From NCBI GenBank assembly GCA_947626795.1, contig CANQTH010000001.1, forward strand, positions 101,554 through 140,780: a DNA stretch of 39,227 nt, read 5' to 3'. This DNA comes from an uncultured Lachnospiraceae bacterium. GTDB taxonomy: Bacteria > Bacillota > Clostridia > Lachnospirales > Lachnospiraceae. A model generated the notes under the pieces. That model was not told the origin of the DNA, did no database searches, and was given only the letters and a program-made list of their open reading frames with translations. Positions 7,960 through 15,733 of the stretch are shown here, one piece after another (the first letter of the stretch is position 1; each line of letters begins with the position of its first letter). The translations under genes were made by a program, and so were the position numbers.

Positions 7960-9351
7960 TCATTTTCCCATGCAGAACTTGGAAAATATCTCGTTTACCA
8001 GATCTTCCCCGACGGATTCCCCGATGATCTTTCCCAACTCTTGATAAGCGTCCATCAGGTCGATCGAATAAAAATCCTCCGGCATCCCGTCCTCAATACT
8101 CTTCTTTACGAGCAAAAGGCTTTCCAAAGCGGAAGAAAGCGCGGCCTTTTGCCGGACGTTCGTAATGGAAATTTCATCGTTAAACGAAATCTCCCCATGG
8201 AAAAAAAGCTGCTTGATCTGATCCCTCAACAAGGCGATCCCATCCCCGGTCTTTGCGGAAATGGAAAGAACCGGACATTCCAAACCTTCCCGTTCCAGAA
8301 ACGCCCTCACGTCTTCTTCTGAAGCCGCCTGTTCCAGATCGGACTTATTCAATAAGACGATCGCCTTCTTGTCCTTGATCAGATCAAAAATCTCAAAATC
8401 CTCCTTCTCTAATTTTAAGGAAGAATCCACAAGAATTAATATTAAGTCTGCATTTAATAAACATTTTTTAGACTTTTCCACACCTATTTTTTCCACAACG
8501 TCCTGCGTGTCGTGGATTCCGGCTGTATCCATGACGTTCAAGGCGATCCCATCCAAAAGAACCTGCTCTTCCAAAATGTCGCGCGTCGTCCCGGCGACTT
8601 CTGTCACGATGGCCCGGTCTTTTCCCGTAAGGAAATTTAGAAGGGAGGATTTCCCCACGTTCGGCTTCCCCGCGATCACGGTATCAATCCCCTCTTTCAA
8701 CAATCTCCCATTCTCGGAAGAATCCAGCAATCTCCGCACCCTTTCCAAAATCCCTTCCAAAAGAGATAAAAGCCTCTCCCCATATCCTTCGATTGAAATA
8801 TGTTCCGGGTCGTCCAGGGCGGATTCAAGAAACGCAATCTCATGGAGGATCGCGGCGCGGATCGACTGAATCTCTTCCCTCACACTCCCGCGAAGCTGCT
8901 GAAGCGAAGATTCCAGCGCAAAGTCATTTTTCGCGCTGATCACATCCATGACGGATTCCGCCTGGGATAAATCGATCCTTCCATTCAAAAAAGCGCGCTT
9001 CGTAAATTCTCCCGGCTCGGCCGGACGCGCCCCGTTTTTTACCGCGGCCTCCAAGATCCGCCTCATCACCAAAGCTCCTCCATGGCAGTCAATTTCCACG
9101 GTATCCTCCGCCGTATACGTATGCGGGGAACGCAAGATCAAGACCATGGCCTCGTCAATCATTTTTTTCCCATCGTAAATATAGCCGTAATGAACGGTAT
9201 GGCTCTTCGCCAGAGAAAGCTTTTTCTTCCCGCGCGCCGCTCGATAGATCCGGTCTATGACCTGAAACGCGCCGTCCCCGCTGATCCGCACGATCCCAAT
9301 CCCGGAATTTCCCATTGCGGTTGAAATCGCGGCGATCGTCTCTGTTCCCAT
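7960..9351 (-). CDS. mnmE: tRNA modification GTPase MnmE (TrmE)
   Basis: 463 residues from the ATG at 9351 ([25 protein letters not shown]), chosen over an upstream in-frame GTG because AAGGAAG stands nine bases before it. The N-terminal domain binds a folate one-carbon donor. The central helical part is followed by the G domain with G1 [11 protein letters not shown]3 DTAGIHD and G4 NKSD. The C-terminal FCMGK carries the conserved cysteine of the C-x-G-K motif. With MnmG it makes the cmnm5 modification at U34 of tRNAs, using GTP hydrolysis as a conformational switch. Confidence 0.97.
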   Translation of the reverse strand: MGTETIAAISTAMGNSGIGIVRISGDGAFQVIDRIYRAARGKKKLSLAKSHTVHYGYIYDGKKMIDEAMVLILRSPHTYTAEDTVEIDCHGGALVMRRILEAAVKNGARPAEPGEFTKRAFLNGRIDLSQAESVMDVISAKNDFALESSLQQLRGSVREEIQSIRAAILHEIAFLESALDDPEHISIEGYGERLLSLLEGILERVRRLLDSSENGRLLKEGIDTVIAGKPNVGKSSLLNFLTGKDRAIVTEVAGTTRDILEEQVLLDGIALNVMDTAGIHDTQDVVEKIGVEKSKKCLLNADLILILVDSSLKLEKEDFEIFDLIKDKKAIVLLNKSDLEQAASEEDVRAFLEREGLECPVLSISAKTGDGIALLRDQIKQLFFHGEISFNDEISITNVRQKAALSSALESLLLVKKSIEDGMPEDFYSIDLMDAYQELGKIIGESVGEDLVNEIFSKFCMGK

Positions 9352-9389
9352 ATGAACGCTTCCTTTCTCAATCACTTATCGAATCAGTC

Positions 9390-9538
9390 AAATAACCCGC
9401 TGCAAGCTACAGGTTATTTGGTCTACGCTCCACTTCGGTCGGCACTGAACGTGTGCCACTGGCACACAATGCCCTCGCGGCAGTCGCCAAATGGACGTGC
9501 AAGCACGTCCGCTTGGCTTGTTGCTCGCGGGAATAACA
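9390..9538. repeat. Structured intergenic element between jag and mnmE
   Basis: About 150 bp with three strong hairpins. 9390-9419 pairs AAATAACC with GGTTATTT. 9451-9467 pairs GTGTGCC with GGCACAC. 9493-9510 is an 18-bp perfect palindrome, GGACGTGCAAGCACGTCC. I recall similar modules (CACTTCGGTCGGCACTGAACGTG-like) scattered between genes in Lachnospiraceae genomes, which would make this a dispersed repeat; that is memory, not a search. A 70-residue open frame across it is not credible as a gene. It would be transcribed as part of the mnmE leader if readthrough from jag occurs. Confidence 0.6.
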
Positions 9539-9573
9539 AAGGCTTTCTCAATTTTTCATGTTGAGAAAGCCTT
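9534..9573 (-). terminator. Intrinsic terminator after jag
   Basis: A perfect 13-bp stem, AAGGCTTTCTCAA with TTGAGAAAGCCTT, is followed on the minus strand by TTTGTT. It begins 17 bases after the jag stop. Confidence 0.85.
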
Positions 9574-9589
9574 AAAACCTCATCCTTCA

Positions 9590-10216
9590 TTAATTTCTTT
9601 TTAATGTAACGACCACATGGCGGAACGGCTCTTCCCCTTCGCTGTGGGTAGTGACGTAACGGTCGCCCTGCAGGGCCGAATGGATCACGCGCCGCTCGAA
9701 CGGGTTCATCGGCTCAAGCGAGATCGAATGCTTCGTCCGCTTTACCTTATATGCAATATTCTTGGCCAGGTTCTCCAGCGTCTCTTTCCTCCGCTTCCGA
9801 TAGTCCTCCGTGTCGATCTTCACCTTCACGTATTCATTGACTTTTTTCCCGACCGCAAGATTTGTCAAATACTGCAGAGAATCCAGGGTTTGTCCGCGTT
9901 TTCCGATCAAAACGCCCATCTCGTCGCCTTTCAGCTCCACGCTGATGTTCTTTTCGTCCTCGCTCTTCGTGATGAAAATCTCGACTTTCATGTCCATCGC
10001 GCGGAACACGTCGCTCAAAAAGTCTTTTACATAGCCTTCCACTGTAAATTTCTTGCGGACGCGGATCCTCGCCGGCTTGCTCCCGATCCCTAAAAAACCG
10101 GAGCTTCCCTTTTCAATTACCTCATATTCGATCTCGTCGCTGACAGCCCCAAGCTGCACCAGGCTTTCCGTGATCGCGTCGTCTACTGTCTTCCCTGTCA
10201 CTTCAATATAATCCAT
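9590..10216 (-). CDS. jag: Jag/KhpB (EloR) RNA-binding protein
   Basis: 208 residues. The order is a Jag-N domain (residues 1-52, with EVIEKGSSGFLGIGSKPARIRV), a KH domain (about 75-140, with the GxxG-type loop VLIGKRGQTLDSLQYLTNLA) and an R3H-type domain at the end (MNPFERRVIHSALQGDRYVTTHSEGEEPFRHVVV). KhpB pairs with KhpA and binds many RNAs; in pneumococcus it controls cell elongation. The gene lies 28 bases after yidC on the same strand, its usual partner. Confidence 0.95.
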   Translation of the reverse strand: MDYIEVTGKTVDDAITESLVQLGAVSDEIEYEVIEKGSSGFLGIGSKPARIRVRKKFTVEGYVKDFLSDVFRAMDMKVEIFITKSEDEKNISVELKGDEMGVLIGKRGQTLDSLQYLTNLAVGKKVNEYVKVKIDTEDYRKRRKETLENLAKNIAYKVKRTKHSISLEPMNPFERRVIHSALQGDRYVTTHSEGEEPFRHVVVTLKRN

Positions 10217-10244
10217 TCAAATTCCCCCTGTCCCTAAAAACAGA

Positions 10245-11507
10245 CTATTTATTGTTTCTTTCGTTAAACTCCTTGACTAAGTTCGCCTTTTCCAACAGGC
10301 TTCCCTTCTTCGCGTTCTTCGCGCACTCTACAGCCATACGGATCTTCTCTTCCTTTTCCGGAGAGCCGGAAGTCTCCACGATCCTGCGGGTACTCATCCT
10401 GGCCGCGTTTGAGATCTGGTTCGCGTAAATGCCCTGCTTCTCTTTCTTCTTCTGCGCCTTTTCCTTATTTTTCTCAATGATCGATTCCAGGTCAAGATCC
10501 TTCATCTGACGGTTCATGACTACCTGCTGGAGGCAGCGGAACAAAGAACCTGAGATCCAGTAAATCCCAAGGCCGACCGGAACGGAAAATACCATCAAGA
10601 GGGAAAAGAGCGGCATCACCGTGTTCATCGTCTTCATCTGCCTTGCCATCGCGTCGTTATCCGAGCCGCCCGCCGGAGTGGAAGTCGGCATGAGCTTGAC
10701 GTTCAAAACTTGTGAAAAGTAAGAGACAAACGGGATCAGGAGCGCTACGAATATCAACAAGAAATCCTTTTCCTTCCACCCGCTCCCGATCAAGCTTATC
10801 GGCGAGTTCGCGATATTGATTCCAAAAAAATTATTCAAATGGGAAACGGACGCTTCCGTCGTATTGATAATATCCACCAATCCGGAGAAACTATCCTTTA
10901 AGATCTCCCATCCGGCGCTTGGCAGCGCATAAAGCACGTCAATGATCGAATTTACCGTCGTCTCCGCCGTCTCAAAATTCAAGGAAACGCTCACATTCGC
11001 CTTTTCCAGGAACGCCTGCATCACGTCCTTGTACCCGCTTACTCCCGTGATCTTATCAACCAGCGGGACATATACGTCCTTCACGCTGCTGACATAAGCG
11101 GGAACGTTCCGGATCACCTGGTACATCGCCAGCATGATCGGGAAGTTGATCAAAAGCTGCACGCAGCTCCCCGCCGTGGAAACGCCGTATTTCTGATAGA
11201 CCATCATCGTCTCTTCGTTCATCTTCTGCATCGACGCCTGGTCTTTCTTGTCCTTGTACTTCTCCCGGATCGCATTGATCTCAGGCTGCATTGCCTGCGA
11301 GAGCCTCGAAAACTTCTGCTGCTTGTAAGTCAGCGGCAGCATCAGAAAATAAATGATAAAAGTAAAAATGATAATGCACAGGGCAATATTCTGAATGCCA
11401 AAAAAATGATCAAAAAACGTATAAAGGCCATTCATGATATAGCCGATCAGCCGCGCGATCGGCCCTAAGATCCTGCCCGGATACTGAGTCAATAAAATAT
11501 CTGCCAA
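10245..11507 (-). CDS. yidC: YidC/Oxa1 family membrane protein insertase
   Basis: 420 residues with about five membrane segments. The first is near residues 10-35, and IQNIALCIIIFTFIIYFLMLP is at about 39-60. The cytoplasmic hairpin KQQKFSRLSQAMQPEINAIREKYKDK follows, then AGSCVQLLINFPIMLAMYQVI and later segments around LLIFVALLIPFVSYF and MPLFSLLMVFSVPVGLGIYWI. It inserts and folds small membrane proteins, alone or with SecYEG. There is no lipobox at the N-terminus, unlike Bacillus SpoIIIJ. An insertion of about 100 residues separates segments two and three. The basic tail is typical. It follows yidD by 23 bases. Confidence 0.96.
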   Translation of the reverse strand: MADILLTQYPGRILGPIARLIGYIMNGLYTFFDHFFGIQNIALCIIIFTFIIYFLMLPLTYKQQKFSRLSQAMQPEINAIREKYKDKKDQASMQKMNEETMMVYQKYGVSTAGSCVQLLINFPIMLAMYQVIRNVPAYVSSVKDVYVPLVDKITGVSGYKDVMQAFLEKANVSVSLNFETAETTVNSIIDVLYALPSAGWEILKDSFSGLVDIINTTEASVSHLNNFFGINIANSPISLIGSGWKEKDFLLIFVALLIPFVSYFSQVLNVKLMPTSTPAGGSDNDAMARQMKTMNTVMPLFSLLMVFSVPVGLGIYWISGSLFRCLQQVVMNRQMKDLDLESIIEKNKEKAQKKKEKQGIYANQISNAARMSTRRIVETSGSPEKEEKIRMAVECAKNAKKGSLLEKANLVKEFNERNNK

Positions 11508-11530
11508 TCTAAAAAACCTCCTAAAACAAA

Positions 11531-11740
11531 CTATGGGACTGGATCATATCCTCCTTTTGAGAAAGGATTGCATCGCAAAATCCTCCATCCAGCCAGCAAA
11601 GAACCCTTCAAAGCCCCATATTTCTGAACCGCTTCCAATCCATACGTCGAACAGGTAGGGTAATACGGGCATTTCGTCGTCTTCAAGGGCGACAGATACT
11701 TCCGATACAAATTAATGAAAAAAATCAAGATATTCTTCAA
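11531..11740 (-). CDS. yidD: Membrane protein insertion efficiency factor YidD
   Basis: About 69 residues if translation starts at TTG 11740, giving the family N-terminus (start)[19 protein letters not shown]. The frame is open upstream to 11809, inside rnpA, but that part does not match the family. AGGAAAG lies 12 bases before the TTG, a little far, so the start is uncertain. The conserved core [21 protein letters not shown] and [18 protein letters not shown] is complete, with its three cysteines. YidD sits at the inner face of the membrane and helps YidC-dependent insertion. It lies between rnpA and yidC, its standard position. Confidence 0.9.
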   Translation of the reverse strand: MKNILIFFINLYRKYLSPLKTTKCPYYPTCSTYGLEAVQKYGALKGSLLAGWRILRCNPFSKGGYDPVP

Positions 11741-11774
11741 AATTTTCCACTTCTTTCCTATTAATAATAGGCTC

Positions 11775-12116
11775 TTATTCCTCTGCGACGATCCCGTGCC
11801 GGATTCCAAGCTGAAGCAGCGACTTTTCCGTCTCCTGGTACGAGACGTTCTTAGACGCCGCCCGCGCGATCAGCACGACGTCAAAACCGCGGTGGAACTT
11901 CTCTTCCTGTAATCGGTACGCTTCCCTTACCAATCTTGTAATATGATGCCTTATAACACTGTTTCCTACTTTTTTGCTTACCGATATTCCCAATCTGTTC
12001 TTTTCGGCCCCATGTTCCAAAACGTACATGACGAAAAAACGGTTCGCGTATGATCGGCCGTTCCGATATACGTTCTGGAAATCGCTGTTCTTTTTTAAAG
12101 ATTCCGAAAATCTCAT
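11775..12116 (-). CDS. rnpA: Ribonuclease P protein component
   Basis: 113 residues. The small basic protein binds the P RNA and helps recognise the 5' leader of precursor tRNA. Family blocks are the N-terminal [25 protein letters not shown], the central [15 protein letters not shown] and the basic helix [13 protein letters not shown]. The last replaces the textbook RNR motif with RHH, a variation at the middle positions. It lies 44 bases after rpmH, with which it is usually cotranscribed, and its end overlaps the possible long form of yidD. Confidence 0.95.
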   Translation of the reverse strand: MRFSESLKKNSDFQNVYRNGRSYANRFFVMYVLEHGAEKNRLGISVSKKVGNSVIRHHITRLVREAYRLQEEKFHRGFDVVLIARAASKNVSYQETEKSLLQLGIRHGIVAEE

Positions 12117-12127
12117 GCTCTTTTTTC

Positions 12128-12161
12128 CATTTTAAGAAGAAAGACCACAAGTTCTGTGGCC
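12128..12161 (-). promoter_or_regulatory. Hairpin between rpmH and rnpA
   Basis: CCACA-GAACT-TGTGG followed by TCTTTCTTCTT on the minus strand. The stem is short, so this may be a partial terminator or an RNA-processing point that sets the ratio of L34 to RNase P protein. Confidence 0.4.
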
Positions 12162-12295
12162 TATACACATAATCTCTTTCTTCCTTTTCTTCTCCTTGCG
12201 GCCAAAACCCTCCTGCCGCCTTTCGTGCTCATCCTCTTCCTGAATCCGTGGGTCCTCGCCCTCGGCTTCCTTTTCGGCTGATAAGTCATTTTCAT
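12161..12295 (-). CDS. rpmH: 50S ribosomal protein L34
   Basis: 44 residues, beginning [20 protein letters not shown] and ending RKGRKRLCV. The core MTYQPKR...[27 protein letters not shown] is the unmistakable L34 sequence, very basic throughout. GGAGGTGG lies seven bases before the first ATG (12295); a second in-frame ATG at 12289 matches the usual family start, so either could be used. L34 is a late-assembling protein of the large ribosomal subunit. It is the first gene of the minus-strand cluster facing dnaA across oriC. Confidence 0.97.
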   Translation of the reverse strand: MKMTYQPKRKPRARTHGFRKRMSTKGGRRVLAARRRKGRKRLCV

Positions 12296-12334
12296 AAAGA
12301 TCCACCTCCTCTGTGTTAAAGAACATCATACTTG

Positions 12335-12362
12335 ATTATATCAAAAAATACGGTTAAGTCAA
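12335..12362 (-). promoter_or_regulatory. Promoter of rpmH cluster
   Basis: On the minus strand TTGACT (12362-12357), a 16-base spacer and TATAAT (12340-12335) with an extended -10 TG. This is close to the sigma-70/SigA consensus and divergent from dnaA. Confidence 0.8.
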
Positions 12363-12419
12363 GCATTGTCGCCCAATTTTTTCGTGGAATTTAAAAATTC
12401 CATAACCATTCCAAAAAAA

Positions 12420-12577
12420 GCCGCCTGTTTCCCAATTTCCGCCAAGTTATCCACAAGTTACCAACTTTTCCCTTTTTTTCAAAAGTTATTCGTGTTTTGT
12501 TGATAAGTTGTGGATAAAAACTCGCGAATTTTTATTTTTTCCACAATCTTGAAAAATCCGCGCCCGGAAAATTTTAA
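12420..12577. other. oriC region: DnaA boxes and AT-rich stretch upstream of dnaA
   Basis: TTATCCACA at 12447-12455 is a perfect DnaA box. Its exact reverse complement TGTGGATAA is at 12509-12517. A weaker TTTTCCACA follows near 12536-12544. Between and after them are T-rich and A-rich stretches that could be the unwinding element. This is the typical bipartite origin of Firmicutes, with the second cluster in the dnaA-dnaN gap. No other gene is seen in 12296-12670. Confidence 0.85.
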
Positions 12578-12606
12578 TTGATTATTCCTAAAATTTAGGT
12601 TATTAT
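12578..12606 (+). promoter_or_regulatory. Promoter of dnaA with a palindromic spacer
   Basis: TTGATT (12578-12583), a 17-base spacer and TATTAT (12601-12606). The spacer contains the 13-bp palindrome CCTAAAATTTAGG (12588-12600), which sits where a repressor could block RNA polymerase. Downstream at 12623-12640 is the hairpin AAAAGCC-TAC-GGGCTTTT in the leader. Confidence 0.7.
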
Positions 12607-12670
12607 AGATATGATAGGATGGCAAAAGCCTACGGGCTTTTCCTTCGCTTAATACACGGAACAGGATAAC

Positions 12671-14038
12671 ATGGAGATAGACATGGAACTGATTTTAGAA
12701 AAATGGGATGAGATCCTAAGAACCGTAAAAGAAGAACACGATTTGACCGACGTTTCTTATAATACCTGGCTGAAGCCTTTGACCGTATACAACGTAGAGG
12801 GAACGACGCTCTACATCCTCGTCCCGTCCGGGCAGGTCGAGATGGGCATTAATTATATTAAGAAGAAATATACGCTTCCTATTAAAGTGGCGATCGCGGA
12901 GATCACCGGGATCGATTATGAGATCGTATTCATCTCACAGGAGCAGACTAGGGGAATGCGCCCTTACCAGGCGAAAGATCCGGAGCTTCTGTCGAGCCTT
13001 GAGAATAACAACTTAAACCCCAACTACACATTCAGCACCTTCGTAGTCGGGAAGAATAACAAATTCGCGCACGCGGCGAGCCTCGCCGTGTCGGAATCCC
13101 CGGGGGAGGTGTACAATCCCCTCTATATCTACGGCGGGCCGGGACTTGGCAAGACCCATCTGATGCAGTCCATCGGGCATTTCATCCTGCAGCAGAAGCC
13201 TTACAAGAAAGTCCTTTACGTGACGTCCGAAGAATTTACGAACGAAGTGATCAACTCCATCCGTAACGGCAACGCCTCCGCCATGACAAAGCTGCGCGAC
13301 AAGTACCGCACGGTAGACGTTCTTATGATCGACGATGTGCAGTTCATCATCGGGAAAGAAAGCACGCAGGAGGAGTTTTTCCACACGTTCAACATCCTGC
13401 ATTCCGCGCGGAAGCAGATCATCCTCTCGTCCGATAAGCCGCCGAAGGAGATGGAGACGTTGGAAGAGCGCATCCGCTCCCGGTTTGAATGGGGGCTTCT
13501 CGCGGACATCGGCTATCCGGACTACGAGACAAGGATGGCGATCCTGCGCAAAAAACAGGAGCTGGACGGCTTCCTTTTGGATGACGAAATCTTAAATTAC
13601 ATCGCGACGAACATCAAATCCAATATCCGCGAGCTGGAAGGCGCGTTGAACAAGCTGATCGCCTTCGCGAACCTGGAACATACGGACATCACGATGGACA
13701 TTGCGGTAGAGGAGCTTCAGAATATCATCTCGCCGAACAAAAAGCGCGAGATCACCCCGCAGCTCATCATTGAGATCGTCGCGGAACACTTTAACATCTC
13801 CACGGATCAGATGATATCCAAAGGCCGCAGCAACGAGATCGCAAGGCCGAGGCAGATCGCCATGTACCTGTGCAAGAACATGACTTCGACGAACTTAGTG
13901 ACGATCGGCACGCTGCTGGGCGGACGGGATCATTCCACAGTTGTCCACGGCGTCCGCAAGATCAGCGACGAATATGAACATAATGAAGATTTTCATCAAC
14001 TGATCGAGACGATCAAGAAGAAGATCAACCCGAACTAG
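12671..14038 (+). CDS. dnaA: Chromosomal replication initiator protein DnaA
   Basis: 455 residues. The second ATG at 12683 (MELILEKWDEIL) has a better ribosome site (GGAG six bases before), so the true start may be four codons later. Domain I is residues 1-85. The AAA+ domain starts near 115 (NYTFSTFVVGKNNKFAHAASLAV), with Walker A GGPGLGKTHL near 155, Walker B VLMIDDVQF near 220 and an arginine-finger region at LEERIRSRFEWGL. Domain IV has the DnaA-box reader GGRDHSTVVHGVRKI. DnaA-ATP opens oriC and is also a transcription factor. DnaA boxes flank the gene on both sides. Confidence 0.98.
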   Translation: MEIDMELILEKWDEILRTVKEEHDLTDVSYNTWLKPLTVYNVEGTTLYILVPSGQVEMGINYIKKKYTLPIKVAIAEITGIDYEIVFISQEQTRGMRPYQAKDPELLSSLENNNLNPNYTFSTFVVGKNNKFAHAASLAVSESPGEVYNPLYIYGGPGLGKTHLMQSIGHFILQQKPYKKVLYVTSEEFTNEVINSIRNGNASAMTKLRDKYRTVDVLMIDDVQFIIGKESTQEEFFHTFNILHSARKQIILSSDKPPKEMETLEERIRSRFEWGLLADIGYPDYETRMAILRKKQELDGFLLDDEILNYIATNIKSNIRELEGALNKLIAFANLEHTDITMDIAVEELQNIISPNKKREITPQLIIEIVAEHFNISTDQMISKGRSNEIARPRQIAMYLCKNMTSTNLVTIGTLLGGRDHSTVVHGVRKISDEYEHNEDFHQLIETIKKKINPN

Positions 14039-14054
14039 GCAGGGCCGCATTTTT

Positions 14055-14108
14055 TCATCCACAGCCTGTCCATGTTTCCTCAAGGCCAAACGAACAGGCT
14101 TATCCATA
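14055..14108. other. DnaA-box-like sites in the dnaA-dnaN gap
   Basis: TCATCCACA (14055-14063) and TTATCCATA (14100-14108) each differ from TTATCCACA by one base. They would form the second part of a bipartite origin. The rest of 14039-14240 holds a short AT-rich inverted repeat near 14178-14203 and the dnaN ribosome site. Confidence 0.6.
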
Positions 14109-14240
14109 ATGTTTCGCGCTTCGGGCCGCCTTATTTAGCGGCTTGCGCGGCTTATGAACATTTGAACAGAGCCTATTAAGATTAAGATGAATCTCTTAAT
14201 ATTCTTTTATTTATGAACGCAGGAAGGAGTTATTCACATC

Positions 14241-15353
14241 ATGAAGATCGTATGTTCCAAGCAAAATCTCTTACAGGGGGTCAATATCGTATCCAAAGCC
14301 GTTCCTTCCAGGACGACGATGGCGATCTTAGAATGCATCCTGATCGACGCTTCCACGAACGAGATCAAACTGATCGCGAACGACATGGAACTGGGGATAG
14401 AGACAAAGATAGAAGGAATGATCGAGGAACGCGGCGTCATTGCGTTCGACGCGAAGATTTTTTCCGGGATCGTGAGGGAACTTCCTGACAACGACGTCAT
14501 GATCGTGACGGACGACTCATTCAAGACTGTGATCACCTGTGAAAAAGTAACGACCAACATCATCGGAAAATCAGGGGAGGACTTCCCTTATCTCCCGTAC
14601 ATAGAAAAATACCAGCCGATCGTGATCTCAAAATTCGCGCTAAAGGAGGCCATCCGGCGCACGATCTTTTCCATCGCGGACAGCGACAACAATAAGATGA
14701 TGACGGGGGAGCTTTTTGAAATCGAGGAGAACCGCCTGAAAGTCGTCTCGTTGGACGGACACCGCATCTCGATCCGCAACATCGAGCTGAAGGATTCCTA
14801 TGAGGCGCAAAAAGGGATCATCCCCGGGAAGACGCTGATCGAGATGAGCAAGATCCTTCCGGACGAGACGAACGAGGAAGTGAGGATGTTCTTTACGGAG
14901 AAGCATATCGTCTTTGAGTTCGACAGCACGACGGTCGTGTCCCGCCTGATCGAGGGGGAATATTTTAAGATCGACCAGATGCTCTCCCCGGATTACGAGA
15001 CGAAGATAAAAGTCGGCAAGAGGCAGCTTTTAGAAGGCATCAACCGCGTGAACCCGTTCTTGAAGATGGGGGAGAAGAAGCCGATCATCATGAACGTGAC
15101 GGACGGGAACATTGAGCTTAGGATCAATTCCTTCTCCGGGTCGCAGACGGAAAATATCGACATTGAAAAAGAGGGGAAGGACATCCTGATCGGGTTCAAC
15201 CCGAAGTTTTTCCTCGACGCGCTGCGCGTCATCGACGAAGAGGAAGTGTCCATCTACATGGTGAACCCGAAGGCGCCGTGCTTTATCAAGGACGCGGAGG
15301 AGACTTTCATCTATCTGATCCTCCCGGTTAATTTCAACGCGGTTGTTAATTGA
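14241..15353 (+). CDS. dnaN: DNA polymerase III beta subunit (sliding clamp)
   Basis: 370 residues, standard length for the three-domain clamp. N-terminal MKIVCSKQNLLQGVNIVSKAVPSRTTMAILE, the middle IRRTIFSIADSDNNKMMTGELFEI and the C-terminal FNPKFFLDALRVIDEEEVSIYMVNPKAPCFI... with the final YLILPVNFNAV are family blocks. The homodimeric ring encircles DNA and holds polymerase and other factors through their clamp-binding motifs. AGGAAGGAG lies 11 bases before the ATG. It is in the canonical position after dnaA. Confidence 0.97.
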   Translation: MKIVCSKQNLLQGVNIVSKAVPSRTTMAILECILIDASTNEIKLIANDMELGIETKIEGMIEERGVIAFDAKIFSGIVRELPDNDVMIVTDDSFKTVITCEKVTTNIIGKSGEDFPYLPYIEKYQPIVISKFALKEAIRRTIFSIADSDNNKMMTGELFEIEENRLKVVSLDGHRISIRNIELKDSYEAQKGIIPGKTLIEMSKILPDETNEEVRMFFTEKHIVFEFDSTTVVSRLIEGEYFKIDQMLSPDYETKIKVGKRQLLEGINRVNPFLKMGEKKPIIMNVTDGNIELRINSFSGSQTENIDIEKEGKDILIGFNPKFFLDALRVIDEEEVSIYMVNPKAPCFIKDAEETFIYLILPVNFNAVVN

Positions 15354-15355
15354 CA

Positions 15356-15505
15356 GGATCCTTGAAGATTGGAACGATGGCGCCATGGCGCAGATGGGCA
15401 GCTTACTGCGTCGCCGATCGACCGGATCCTTGAAGATTGGAACGATGGCGCCATGGCGCAGATGGGCAGCTTACTGCGTCGCCGATCGACCGGATTCTTG
15501 AAGAT
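15356..15505 (+). repeat. Exact 68-bp tandem duplication plus partial third copy
   Basis: Two identical 68-bp units (15356-15423 and 15424-15491), each starting GGATCCTTGAAGATTGG, are followed by a third partial copy (GGATTCTTGAAGAT, 15492-15505). Each unit contains the 12-bp palindrome GCGCCATGGCGC and ends TCGCCGATCGACC. It lies wholly in the dnaN-yaaA gap and contains no supported gene. Transcripts crossing it would form repeated hairpins. Confidence 0.95.
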
Positions 15506-15523
15506 CAGAAAGGCAGTCGGGAA

Positions 15524-15733
15524 ATGGAAGAATTGAAATTAAAGGACGATTATATAAAATTAGGGCAGGCGCTCAAAGCCGCGAACCTTGTGGATTCCGG
15601 CGTTATGGCAAAATTGGTGGTGCAGGACGGGCTGGTGTCCGTCAACGGGGAAGTAGAGACGCGCAGGGGGAAAAAACTGACAGACGGGGATATCGTCTCT
15701 TTTGAAGGGGAGACGGTAAAGATTGTGAAATGA
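15524..15733 (+). CDS. yaaA: S4 domain RNA-binding protein YaaA/RlbA
   Basis: 69 residues from the ATG at 15524 (MEELKLKDDYIKLGQALKAANLV). The ribosome site is weak (GAAAGG further upstream), and the frame is open into the tandem repeat before it. The S4 fold is shown by YIKLGQALKAANLVDSGVMAKLVVQDGLVSVNGEVETRRGKKLTDGD. This is the small S4 protein always found between dnaN and recF in Firmicutes; it is linked to large-subunit maturation in Bacillus. It overlaps recF by four bases (ATGA), implying coupled translation. Confidence 0.93.
   Translation: MEELKLKDDYIKLGQALKAANLVDSGVMAKLVVQDGLVSVNGEVETRRGKKLTDGDIVSFEGETVKIVK

Noticed and set aside
9352-9564. 70-residue open frame across the jag-mnmE gap
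   Set aside because: It follows the hairpins of the intergenic element and has no ribosome site; such frames are a known annotation artefact of repeats.
12132-12329. 65-residue frame on the minus strand overlapping rpmH
   Set aside because: A frame-shadow of the L34 gene, whose sequence is unmistakable.
15437-15523. N-terminal extension of yaaA into the 68-bp repeat
   Set aside because: The S4 family starts at MEELKLKDDY; the extension is repeat sequence only.
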